Shown: one piece after another, positions 55,151 through 63,082 of the stretch | How positions within the stretch are numbered: the stretch's first letter is position 1 | How the letters are laid out: every line of letters begins with the position of its first letter | Source of the DNA: RH-AL1 sp965249685 | Lineage (GTDB): Bacteria > Pseudomonadota > Alphaproteobacteria > Rhizobiales > Beijerinckiaceae | Assembly (NCBI GenBank): GCA_965249685.1 | Contig: CBDFMN010000003.1 | Location: 2,790,001-2,854,000, forward strand | DNA length: 64,000 bases | Direction: 5' to 3' | Program-made: the position numbers and the translations under genes | The notes under the pieces: model-generated | The model's input: only the letters and a program-made list of their open reading frames with translations | The model's database searches: none | Told to the model about the DNA's origin: nothing

Positions 55151-55729
55151 ATGAAACGCTTTCTGCCGCTCGCCGCCGTCGTCGTCGGCTGCCTCGCCCT
55201 CGGTTTCGCCGGCCTGGCCCTGATGCTGCCGAACGGCCGCGCGACGCCCGGCGTGACGGTCGGCGGCCCCTTCGCGCTGCAGGCGCCCGACGGCCGGACG
55301 GTGACCGACAAGGACATGGCGGGACGGCCCTTCCTTGTCTTCTTCGGCTACACGCATTGCCCGGACGTCTGCCCCGCCTCGCTCGCGGAGATCTCCGCGA
55401 TGTTCAAGGAGCTCGGGCCGGAGGCCAAGGCGCAGGCCCTGTTCATCTCGGTCGACCCGGAGCGTGACACCCCGGAGGCGATGAAGGACTACATGTCCAA
55501 TTTCGATCCGCGCATCATCGCGCTCTCCGGAACGCCGGAGCAGATCAAGGCGGTGGCCGGCGCGTACAAGGCCTATTTCAAAAAAGGGGCGGAGGAGAAA
55601 GACGGGTCTTATTCCCTCGACCACGTCGCCATGACCTACCTCATGGACAAGAACGGGCGCTTCATCGGGGCGCTCAACCTCGAACAGCCGGCGAAGGACG
55701 CCGCAACGGAGTTCAGGAAGTACATGTGA
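55151..55729 (+). CDS. SCO1/SenC family protein
   Basis: This 192-residue thioredoxin-fold protein carries an N-terminal membrane anchor (about 5-26) and the copper-binding CPDVC motif (C70, C74) with a His at about 158 (SLDHVAMTY). SCO proteins deliver copper to the Cu(A) site of cytochrome oxidase or act as thiol reductases in the periplasm. FFGYTHCPDVCP is intact. It is divergent from the CobW-type GTPase. Confidence 0.93.
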   Translation: MKRFLPLAAVVVGCLALGFAGLALMLPNGRATPGVTVGGPFALQAPDGRTVTDKDMAGRPFLVFFGYTHCPDVCPASLAEISAMFKELGPEAKAQALFISVDPERDTPEAMKDYMSNFDPRIIALSGTPEQIKAVAGAYKAYFKKGAEEKDGSYSLDHVAMTYLMDKNGRFIGALNLEQPAKDAATEFRKYM

Positions 55730-55868
55730 AGCTCCGGGCGGCGGACGCGCATCCGCTTGGAGGCGCAGGGAGCGTCGCGGCATCGGGCCGCGACGGCCAG
55801 GTCGTCAGCAGTCCCAAGCGGGAGCGCCGCTCTGCCCTACCGCTCCGGCTTGCGCGATGAGGGTCCGC

Positions 55869-56132
55869 CTACTGGTTGGTGTTCGGCGAACCCGCCATGC
55901 CGAGCAGCATCATGTAGGCTTCGGCGGGGGTCAGGACCATCATGTGACCGTCCTTCATCTTGACGATGGTCATTTTGAGCTTGGTCTTCTTGTCCGTCGC
56001 GGTCGCAACCTCGAATTCCTGCTTCGCGAAAGGTCCGATGTCGAGGTTCGAAAAGTTTTGAGCCTGAGCTAACGAAGGTGCAGCGGCGGCCAGCGCGGTG
56101 GTCATGAAAAAGATGGCTCTGAATTTAGACAT
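55869..56132 (-). CDS. small secreted hypothetical protein
   Basis: This 87-residue protein has a signal peptide (FRAIFFMTTALAAAAPS, cleavage near AQA-Q at about 24) followed by about 62 polar residues with several methionines (MTIVKMKDGHMMVLTPAEAYMMLLGM). No domain is recognised. Seven methionines and one histidine in the mature part could bind copper, which would fit the nearby SCO gene, but this is only a guess. Confidence 0.65.
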   Translation of the reverse strand: MSKFRAIFFMTTALAAAAPSLAQAQNFSNLDIGPFAKQEFEVATATDKKTKLKMTIVKMKDGHMMVLTPAEAYMMLLGMAGSPNTNQ

Positions 56133-56312
56133 AACGGTCGTCCTCTTCCAAGAGATCCCGTCGGTGCAGGCTCTCGCGTGTCAGGCTAAACGGCATCCCA
56201 CGCGAATGTAACCGCTACATAAGGCGTGCACATCGCGCGCCTTCGTCCGCCTTTCACAGGGCCGTCGGAGGTTTTCCAACGTCGATATGACGGTGGGGGG
56301 AGGTCTCCGGTC

Positions 56313-57185
56313 TCAATAGAACCCGACCGGAAAATATTTGAGGTACAGGTTCGCGTAGGTCCCGTCTTTTGCGAGCCGGTCCAGCTCGTAGTCGAGAACC
56401 TCGCGCAGGCCCGTATTGTCCTTGCTGACGGCGATCGAGACGCCGTTGCCGAAGAAGTGGCTTTCCGTGAAGGGGCCGCCGCGAAAGGCGCAGCAGCCGG
56501 CGGCGTCCGTCCCGTTGAGCCAGAGGGCGAGCGCAATGCCGTCGCCGAAGATCGTCGCGACGTCGCCGGCGCGCAGGGCGGTTCGCAGCGCCGTCTGGTC
56601 GGGGTAGGTCTTGAACGTGGAGCGGGCAAAGAAGGCCTGCAGGTAGGCGAGGTGGGCGGTGCCGCCCTGCACGCCGACCGTGCGGCCGGCTAGGGCCTCG
56701 GGGGTGACGGCGGGGAGCGCCGTCGTGGTCAGCGTCACGAAGCGCGCGGGCGTGGTGTAGTAGGGCGCGGTGAAGGCGAGGTCGGCGCGGTTGGCTGGCG
56801 TGTTGGCCAGCGCGGCGATCAGCGCGTCGCCTGCGCCGGCCTTCAGGGCGGGTATCAGCGTGTCGAAGCGGCGCGCCTGGATCGTGCAGGCGATCGCCAG
56901 GTCGGCGCAGATCGCGCGGGCGAGGTCGATGTCGAAGCCCGCGAGCGAGCCGTCGGACAGGGCGAAGTGGAACGGCGGAAAGTCGTCGCTGGTGAGGAAG
57001 CGGATCGCCTTCACTGCGCCGACGTCCGGCTTCGCGAGGTGGTGGTTGGGGTCGAACAGGTTCGGGATGAAAGGTCTGGCCGCGGGCTCGGCAGCGCAAG
57101 CGGCGGCGCACGCCCAAACGAGCGCCACGGCCGCCCCTGGCGTACGGAACCGGCGCGAAGCACGCCTCGAACCTTGGGCGCGCAT
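56313..57185 (-). CDS. family 3 extracellular solute-binding protein
   Basis: This 290-residue periplasmic amino-acid-type binding protein has a signal peptide (AAVALVWACAAACAA). Family 3 segments include FLTSDDFPPFHFALSDGSLAGFDIDLARAI, ALIAALANTPANRADLAFTAPYY and GRTVGVQGGTAHLAYL. It has no transporter genes beside it and may serve a distant permease or act as a sensor. I chose the ATG at 57185 with GGTGGAGG upstream; a TTG at 57260 overlapping the apt stop would add 25 residues. Confidence 0.87.
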   Translation of the reverse strand: MRAQGSRRASRRFRTPGAAVALVWACAAACAAEPAARPFIPNLFDPNHHLAKPDVGAVKAIRFLTSDDFPPFHFALSDGSLAGFDIDLARAICADLAIACTIQARRFDTLIPALKAGAGDALIAALANTPANRADLAFTAPYYTTPARFVTLTTTALPAVTPEALAGRTVGVQGGTAHLAYLQAFFARSTFKTYPDQTALRTALRAGDVATIFGDGIALALWLNGTDAAGCCAFRGGPFTESHFFGNGVSIAVSKDNTGLREVLDYELDRLAKDGTYANLYLKYFPVGFY

Positions 57186-57256
57186 CCGCCCGACAGCCTC
57201 CACCTGGCGAGGCGCCGCGGTGCGCCTCTCTGCGACGAGGGCCTGGAGAATGGCCC

Positions 57257-57796
57257 TCAATGGCCGGCGAATTCCAGGAGTGCATGGACCGGTGCGCCGA
57301 GGTCGCGGATCTTTTGCGCTCCGCCAAGGTCCGGCAGGTCGATGACGAACGAGGCCGCGACCACCTCCGCGCCAAGTTGGCGCAGCAGTTTGACCGCGCC
57401 CTCGGCCGTGCCGCCGGTGGCGACGAGGTCGTCGATCAGCAGCACCCGCTCGCCCGGCGTCACCGCGTCCACATGCATCTCCATCTCGTCGATACCGTAT
57501 TCGAGCGAGTAGCCGATCGTCACCTTGTTGTAGGGCAGCTTGCCCTTCTTGCGGATCGGTACGAAGCCGCAGGAGAGCTGGTGGGCGATCGCGCCGCCGA
57601 GGATGAAGCCGCGCGCCTCGATGCCGGCCACCTTGCCGATGCCGGCCGCGGCCCAGGGTTGCGTCATCGCCTCCACCGCCTTGCGAAAGGCGACGGCGTC
57701 GCCGAGCAGGGTCGTGATGTCGCGGAACAGAATGCCGGGCTTGGGATAATCGGCGATGGTGCGGATGCTCGCCGCGAAGTCGAACGGCTCGCTCAT
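57257..57796 (-). CDS. apt: adenine phosphoribosyltransferase
   Basis: Apt salvages adenine with PRPP to AMP. The 179-residue enzyme has IEARGFILGGAIAHQL, RKKGKLPYNKV and the PRPP-binding VLLIDDLVATGGTAEGAV. It overlaps mtnP by four bases (ATGA). The pair forms an adenine-salvage route from methylthioadenosine: MtnP releases adenine, Apt reuses it. Confidence 0.97.
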   Translation of the reverse strand: MSEPFDFAASIRTIADYPKPGILFRDITTLLGDAVAFRKAVEAMTQPWAAAGIGKVAGIEARGFILGGAIAHQLSCGFVPIRKKGKLPYNKVTIGYSLEYGIDEMEMHVDAVTPGERVLLIDDLVATGGTAEGAVKLLRQLGAEVVAASFVIDLPDLGGAQKIRDLGAPVHALLEFAGH

Positions 57797-58668
57797 TGGT
57801 TGGTCACCCGTCGCGTGATGGTCTGGAGTTTGGTCATGATATCGGGGTCGCGCGCCTCAGGGGCCGTAATCATCGCGCCGGACAGGGCGGTGTCGGAACC
57901 CGCCGGGCAGGGTTCGTGATCGGCTGGGAAGTCGCGCAGCAGGCGTGCCAGGAGCCGCGCCGCGTTGCCGGCGTTGGCCTGCACCACCTTGATGACAGCG
58001 GCGACGTCGACGTGCTCGTGGTCGGTGTGCCAGCAGTCGAAGTCGGTCACCATGGCGATGGTGGCGTAGGAGAGTTCCGCCTCGCGCGCGAGCTTGGCCT
58101 CCGGCATGGCCGTCATGCCGATCACGTCGTAGCCCGCCGCCTTGTAGCCGAGCGACTCGGCGCGCGAGGAGAACTGCGGCCCCTCCATGCAGACATAGGT
58201 GCCGCCCTGCCTGTGGCGGATCCCCTCGGCCTCGGCGGCGGCGGCGAGGCGGGCCGCGAGCAGCGGGGCCACCGGATGCGCCATGGACACGTGAGCCACG
58301 CAGCCGTTGCCGAAAAACGAGGACTGGCGTCCGACCGTCCGATCGACGAACTGGTCGACGAAGACGAAGAGGCCGGGGTCGAGCTCCGCCTTGAACGAGC
58401 CGCAGGCGGAAACGGAGATCAGGTCGGTGACGCCGACCTGTTTCAGCGCGTCGATGTTGGCGCGGTAGTTGATGCCGGAAGGGGAGAGGCGGTGACCCCG
58501 GCCGTGACGGGGCAGGAAGACCGCCTCCGTGCCGCCGATACGGCCGAAGCGCAGCGCGTCGGAGGGTTCGCCCCACGGCGTGGCGACGCGCTCCTCGCGC
58601 TCGTCCTCGAGACCCGGCAGGTGGTAGACGCCGGAACCGCCGATGATCCCGACCATGGCTTGGGTCAT
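57793..58668 (-). CDS. mtnP: 5'-methylthioadenosine phosphorylase
   Basis: MtnP splits methylthioadenosine, a by-product of polyamine and homoserine-lactone synthesis, into adenine and methylthioribose-1-phosphate. The 291-residue enzyme shows IIGGSGVYHLPGLED, FLPRHGRGHRLSPSGINYRANI, and CMEGPQFSSRAES. MTAMPEAKLARE and VTDFDCWH follow. Its four-base overlap with apt supports the salvage role. Confidence 0.96.
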   Translation of the reverse strand: MTQAMVGIIGGSGVYHLPGLEDEREERVATPWGEPSDALRFGRIGGTEAVFLPRHGRGHRLSPSGINYRANIDALKQVGVTDLISVSACGSFKAELDPGLFVFVDQFVDRTVGRQSSFFGNGCVAHVSMAHPVAPLLAARLAAAAEAEGIRHRQGGTYVCMEGPQFSSRAESLGYKAAGYDVIGMTAMPEAKLAREAELSYATIAMVTDFDCWHTDHEHVDVAAVIKVVQANAGNAARLLARLLRDFPADHEPCPAGSDTALSGAMITAPEARDPDIMTKLQTITRRVTNQ

Positions 58669-58888
58669 GCCTGCTCGCTTCTGGAAGATGATGCCGGCTG
58701 CTCTGTGGACGATTCCTGCGGCAAAGGCAAAGCCTTGGCCGCAGGCTTCTCTCCGCGTCGAGCAGAGGACAGGCGCTGAAAGGACGAAGGAGAAGCCGCG
58801 ACAATTGCGCTGCGCCGGTCATGTAACGGAATAAAAGCCGCACTCGTATTATCCATCGGACGCCGTCATTCCACCGGAGACCGATTCC

Positions 58889-59839
58889 ATGTTCTATCAC
58901 CGTCGCAAGGGCTGGGAGCTGCCTGGGTTGCGAGCAACGCCGGAGGCTGTGGCGCTCGACCGCCGCGCGCTGGTGAAGGCCGGGGCTGCCGCCGGAGCCC
59001 TCGTCGCGGCGCAGAACGTGGGGCTGCGCGCCGCGCTGGCCGCGGGCGGTGCGCCGGTGACGCGCAACGAGGCCTACAGGCCCGAACGCGCGATCACGCC
59101 CGAGAACGTCAACACTCACTACAACAACTTCTACGAGTTCGGCATGGTGAAGGACATCGCCGATGCCGCGGCCGAGCTGAAGACCCACCCTTGGACGCTC
59201 GAGTTCGACGGTCTGGTCGAGAAGCCGCGCAAGGTCGGCATCGACGACCTGATGAAGGCGATGGCCCTGGAGGAGCGGCTCTACCGTCACCGCTGCGTCG
59301 AGACCTGGGCGATGACCGTGCCATGGACCGGCTTTCCGCTGCGCGCGCTGATCGACTATGCCAAGCCGCTCTCGGGCGCCAAGTTCGTCCAGTTCCAGAC
59401 CTTCAAGGACCCGCGGGTCGCCCCCGGGCAGCGGCAGTTCTGGTATCCCTGGCCCTATACGGAGGGGCTGACGATGGCCGAAGCGACCAACGACCTCGCC
59501 TTCATGGTGACGGGCGCCTACGGCAAGCCGCTCAATAACAGCTTCGGCGCGCCGATCCGCCTGCATGTGCCGTGGAAATACGGGTTCAAGTCGGCGAAGT
59601 CGATCGTCAAGATTTCGTTCGTGGAGCAGCAGCCGAAGACCTTTTGGGAGGCGCTGGCGGTCTCCGAGTACGGTTTTTGGGCCAACGTCAACCCGGCCGT
59701 GCCGCACCCGCGCTGGAGCCAGGCAACGGAAGAGCTGCTCGGCACCCACCAGCGCGTGCCCACCACGATCTTCAACGGCTACGGCGACATGGTCGCGGGG
59801 CTCTACACCGGGATGAAGAGCGATCGGCTCTATATGTAG
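58889..59839 (+). CDS. msrP: protein-methionine-sulfoxide reductase, molybdopterin subunit
   Basis: MsrP (YedY) repairs oxidised methionines in periplasmic proteins with a molybdenum cofactor. The 316-residue protein has a twin-arginine-like leader (LDRRALVKAGAAAGALVAA, about 23-41), NNFYEFG, and the Mo-binding Cys at about 136 in HRCVETWAMTVPWTGFPL. It ends SDRLYM. The usual haem partner MsrQ (YedZ) is not adjacent; the next gene is a convergent LysR regulator. Confidence 0.94.
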   Translation: MFYHRRKGWELPGLRATPEAVALDRRALVKAGAAAGALVAAQNVGLRAALAAGGAPVTRNEAYRPERAITPENVNTHYNNFYEFGMVKDIADAAAELKTHPWTLEFDGLVEKPRKVGIDDLMKAMALEERLYRHRCVETWAMTVPWTGFPLRALIDYAKPLSGAKFVQFQTFKDPRVAPGQRQFWYPWPYTEGLTMAEATNDLAFMVTGAYGKPLNNSFGAPIRLHVPWKYGFKSAKSIVKISFVEQQPKTFWEALAVSEYGFWANVNPAVPHPRWSQATEELLGTHQRVPTTIFNGYGDMVAGLYTGMKSDRLYM

Positions 59840-59846
59840 CGAGTCG

Positions 59847-60740
59847 CTACTGCCGCCACTTGCGCGCGGCGTCCACCAGGAAGTCGCGGAAGACCTGGAC
59901 GCGCGCCACGTTCTTCATCTCCTCGGCATAGACGAAGAAGACGTCGAGCTCCGGCGTCACCGTCTGGGCCATGAGCTGGACCAGGTCCGAATCAGGGCCG
60001 ACGAGATAGTCGGGCAGGGTGGCGATGCCGAGCCCGGCCGACACGGCCCTGTGCAGGGCAGGAATGTTGTTGACGGAGAAGGAGGGAATACGCGCGTTCT
60101 TGGCGCCGCGGCCGAGATAGAGGTGCGCGTTGAGGTTATCGAGGAAGGCGGCCGCACTGGTGACGCCAAGGCTGAGCAGCCGGTGTTTCGACAGGTCGTC
60201 GAGCGTCTGCGGCTGCCCGTGCTCCTTCACGTAGTCCGGCGACGCGTAGAGGTGGTAGTAGATCGTGAAGAGCCGCCGGCGAATCAGGTCCGGCTGCTCC
60301 GGCTCGCGCAAGCGGAGCGCCACGTCGGCCTGGCGCATGCCGAGGTCGAGGTCGTCGTCGGTCAGCAGCATGCGGACGGTGACGTCGGGGTAAAGGTCGA
60401 GGAAGTCCTTGAGCCGCGGGGTCAGCCAGCCGGTCCCGAAGCCCAGGTTGGTGGTGATGCGGAGGTCGCCGTGCGGCCGCTCGCGGCTATCGGTCAGCAG
60501 CGACCGCGTCGCCTCCAGCTTGCCGATGACCTCCTGCACGGTGCGAAACAGCTGCTCGCCTTGCTCCGTGAGGATCAGGCCGCGCGCGTGGCGATGGAAC
60601 AGCGGGATCTGAAGGTCGCGCTCCAGCGCGCTCACCTGGCGGCTGACGGCCGACTGGCTGAGCTTCAGGGCGTCGCCGGCATGAGTGAAGGACCCTGCCT
60701 CGGCGGCCGTGTGAAAAATGCGAAGCTTGTCCCAGTCCAC
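59847..60740 (-). CDS. LysR-family transcriptional regulator
   Basis: This 297-residue regulator starts MDWDKLRIFHTAAEAGSFTHAG and has the winged HTH (about 18-37: GDALKLSQSAVSRQVSALERDL, in parts). The periplasmic-binding-protein-like effector domain begins LRITTNLGFGTGWL. It is convergent with msrP, with seven bases between the stops, and divergent from nothing obvious. It may control trxB or msrP in redox control, but the target is unknown. Confidence 0.9.
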   Translation of the reverse strand: MDWDKLRIFHTAAEAGSFTHAGDALKLSQSAVSRQVSALERDLQIPLFHRHARGLILTEQGEQLFRTVQEVIGKLEATRSLLTDSRERPHGDLRITTNLGFGTGWLTPRLKDFLDLYPDVTVRMLLTDDDLDLGMRQADVALRLREPEQPDLIRRRLFTIYYHLYASPDYVKEHGQPQTLDDLSKHRLLSLGVTSAAAFLDNLNAHLYLGRGAKNARIPSFSVNNIPALHRAVSAGLGIATLPDYLVGPDSDLVQLMAQTVTPELDVFFVYAEEMKNVARVQVFRDFLVDAARKWRQ

Positions 60741-60825
60741 GTCGTGTCCTCAACCCACCCAGCAATCATCAGACCGCGCGCTATAAGGCAACCGTGCGTT
60801 GCCGCTTTCCGGGGGAGGAGGCGCT

Positions 60826-61845
60826 CTATTCGGACGTCGCCATCGTGTCGATGTGCAGGGCGAGCCAGCGGTCGGCCTCGAGCGCCGCCATGCAGCCCAT
60901 GCCCGCGGCGGTGATCGCCTGGCGCCAGATGTCGTCCGTCACGTCACCGGCTGCGAAGACGCCGGGTATGTTGGTGGCGGTGGAGTTCGCTGCCGTGTGG
61001 ATATAGCCGTTCTCCTTGAACGTGACCTGGTCGCGGAAGAGCTCGGTGGCGGGCTGGTGGCCAATGGCGACGAAGATGCCGTGGGCAGCCACGTCACGCT
61101 GGGCGCCCGTGCGCGTGTCCTTCAGGCGCACGTGGGTGACGCCGAGCGGTTCGCGCGTGCCGCAGATCTCGTCGACCGCGTGGTTCCAGACGACGCTGAC
61201 GTTGGGCGTCTTGAACAGGCGGTCCTGGAGGATGCGCTCGGCCTTGAAGCCGTCGCGGCGGTGGACGACCGTGACGTGGGCTGCGAGCTGGCTGAGGTAG
61301 AGCGCCTCCTCCACCGCCGAATTGCCGCCGCCGACCACCACGACGTCCTTGCCGCGGTAGAAGAACCCGTCGCAGGTCGCGCAGGCGGAGACGCCGTAAC
61401 CCTGGAACGTCGTTTCGGAGGGAAGGCCCAGCCATTTCGCCTTGGCGCCCGTGGCGATCACCAGTGCGTCGCAGGTGTAGACGCGGCCGCTGTCGCCGGT
61501 GAGCGTAAAAGGCCGGCGGCCCGGTCCAGATCCCCTGTCGAGGAGATCGGCGGAGACGATATGGTCGCTTACCATGAGCGTCCCGACATGCTCGGCCTGG
61601 GCTCGCATCTGCTCCATCAGCCAGGGCCCTTGGATCGGCGCGGCGAAGCCGGGATAGTTCTCGACGTCCGTGGTGATCATCAATTGCCCGCCCGGCTCGA
61701 AGCCGGCGATGAGCATCGGCCTCAGCATGGCGCGGGCCGCATAGACGGCCGCCGTGTAGCCGGCCGGACCCGAGCCGACGATGATGACCGGGGCGTGCGA
61801 CATGGGAGTGGCGCTCGCCGTCTCGATGGCTGAATTCTCGACCAT
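60826..61845 (-). CDS. trxB: thioredoxin-disulfide reductase
   Basis: TrxB reduces thioredoxin with NADPH and FAD. The 339-residue enzyme contains IIVGSGPAGYTAAVYAARA (FAD), GVSACATCDG with redox Cys155 and Cys158, VVVVGGGNSAVEEALYL (NADPH) and GVFAAGDVTDD. The ATG at 61845 has AGGA six bases upstream; an inner ATG at 61803 would match shorter relatives. It precedes the LysR gene on the same strand. Confidence 0.96.
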   Translation of the reverse strand: MVENSAIETASATPMSHAPVIIVGSGPAGYTAAVYAARAMLRPMLIAGFEPGGQLMITTDVENYPGFAAPIQGPWLMEQMRAQAEHVGTLMVSDHIVSADLLDRGSGPGRRPFTLTGDSGRVYTCDALVIATGAKAKWLGLPSETTFQGYGVSACATCDGFFYRGKDVVVVGGGNSAVEEALYLSQLAAHVTVVHRRDGFKAERILQDRLFKTPNVSVVWNHAVDEICGTREPLGVTHVRLKDTRTGAQRDVAAHGIFVAIGHQPATELFRDQVTFKENGYIHTAANSTATNIPGVFAAGDVTDDIWRQAITAAGMGCMAALEADRWLALHIDTMATSE

Positions 61846-62019
61846 GGGGGTTCCTGGCTCGGGCTTGCGGGCCCAGTCTCACGGGACGGCGCGCGGCCGC
61901 TTCCCAAGACCACACGGGCTTCTCAAGGCCAAATAGGATGCCGGGACGCCCCCTGAAAGGCCGTCCGATCACCGGGATGCCGCGCGGGCACCCCGGTGGC
62001 CTGTCTCGCCGACGGCCGA

Positions 62020-62559
62020 TCAGCCGTGGGAATGGCGGCGATGGCGGCGCATGCGGGGCTGCTCGCCGGCTGCGACGAGGCTCAGGGTGCCGATGCCGGC
62101 GTTGATGCCGAGGCCGGTCGAGGTGGAGACGGCGATCGGCTGCAGCGCGACCTGGTTGCCGTTGCCGCCGATGAGCGCGTCCACGCCCAGGCCGTTGCCG
62201 AGCGTCAGGCCGATGCCGGGGCCGCTGTAGCCGCCGGCGAGGGAGTAGGGGCCCATCGAATCGGCGTTGGACACGACGTTGTAGGCGATCACGCCGGTGC
62301 TGGTGGCGCTGAAGTCGAGGCCGATGCGGGTGAACGAGCCGGTGTAGTACTCGATCGGCGCGCGGCGGTTGGCCGGCTTGAAGGCGCATGAGATGGCCTT
62401 CTGCGACGCGATCACCGCACCGACGCCGCCGGCGACGTTGCAGGTCAGCACGCCGGCCTGGACGGCGGCATCCGCAGGGGTCGCGGCGATCGTGCCGGCC
62501 AGGGCGGCGCCGGCGATGAAGGCGGCCAGGCGGCCGGTGGCAAGCAGGTTGAATGTCAT
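62020..62559 (-). CDS. DUF992 family secreted protein
   Basis: This 179-residue protein has a signal peptide (FIAGAALAGTIAATPADA-A) and the DUF992 features VQAGVLTCNVAGGVG, KAISCAFKP, EYYTGSFTRIGLDF and a GGYSGPGIGLTLGNGLGVDALIGG stretch (in parts). Two cysteines probably form a disulfide. The C-terminus is a His/Arg-rich tail (RMRRHRRHSHG). GAGGAG precedes the ATG at 62559. The family is typical of Rhizobiales and has no known function. Confidence 0.88.
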   Translation of the reverse strand: MTFNLLATGRLAAFIAGAALAGTIAATPADAAVQAGVLTCNVAGGVGAVIASQKAISCAFKPANRRAPIEYYTGSFTRIGLDFSATSTGVIAYNVVSNADSMGPYSLAGGYSGPGIGLTLGNGLGVDALIGGNGNQVALQPIAVSTSTGLGINAGIGTLSLVAAGEQPRMRRHRRHSHG

Positions 62560-62692
62560 GGGTGTTCTCCTCAAGGACTCGACGCAAGGCGTGGCGAGGG
62601 CTCGCAGAGCCTGATCGCGACGGATCGCCGGCTTTTCGGTGGCAAACCCTGATGCATTTCGCAAGCTCTCTTTCGCGTGCTAGAGCGGAGCT

Positions 62693-63073
62693 GTGCTGAA
62701 ACAGCTCTCATCCTTCGTCGGGGTCGGCGTCGTCGCCTCGCTCGTGCATTATGCGCTTCTCGTCACGCTGGTGGAGGTGGGCGGCCTGCAGCCGGTGCCC
62801 TCCGCCCTCTGCGGCTTCACCGCGGGCGGCATCGTCTCCTACAGCCTGAACCGGCGTCACACCTTCGTGAGCGAGCGGCCGCACCAGCAGGCCGTATGGC
62901 GGTTTGCCCTGGTGGCGAGCGTCGCCTTCGTGCTCACCTACCTCGCCATGCGGTTCCTGAACGAGACAGGGCACATCCCCTACCTGCCGGCGCAGGTCGT
63001 CACCACGCTCGTCGTCATGATCTGGACCTTCGGCGCCAACCGCCTGTGGACGTTCGCCGCGCCGAAGCCGTGA
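62693..63073 (+). CDS. GtrA family membrane protein
   Basis: This 126-residue protein has four transmembrane helices of the GtrA type, starting LKQLSSFVGVGVVASLVHYALL. It has GFTAGGIVSYSLNRRHTF in the second half and the C-terminal WTFGANRLWTF. GtrA proteins are proposed to flip lipid-linked sugars for surface polysaccharide modification. No glycosyltransferase partner is next to it. The GTG start is at 62693. Convergent with hemF. Confidence 0.92.
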   Translation: MLKQLSSFVGVGVVASLVHYALLVTLVEVGGLQPVPSALCGFTAGGIVSYSLNRRHTFVSERPHQQAVWRFALVASVAFVLTYLAMRFLNETGHIPYLPAQVVTTLVVMIWTFGANRLWTFAAPKP

Positions 63074-63082
63074 CGCGCCCCG

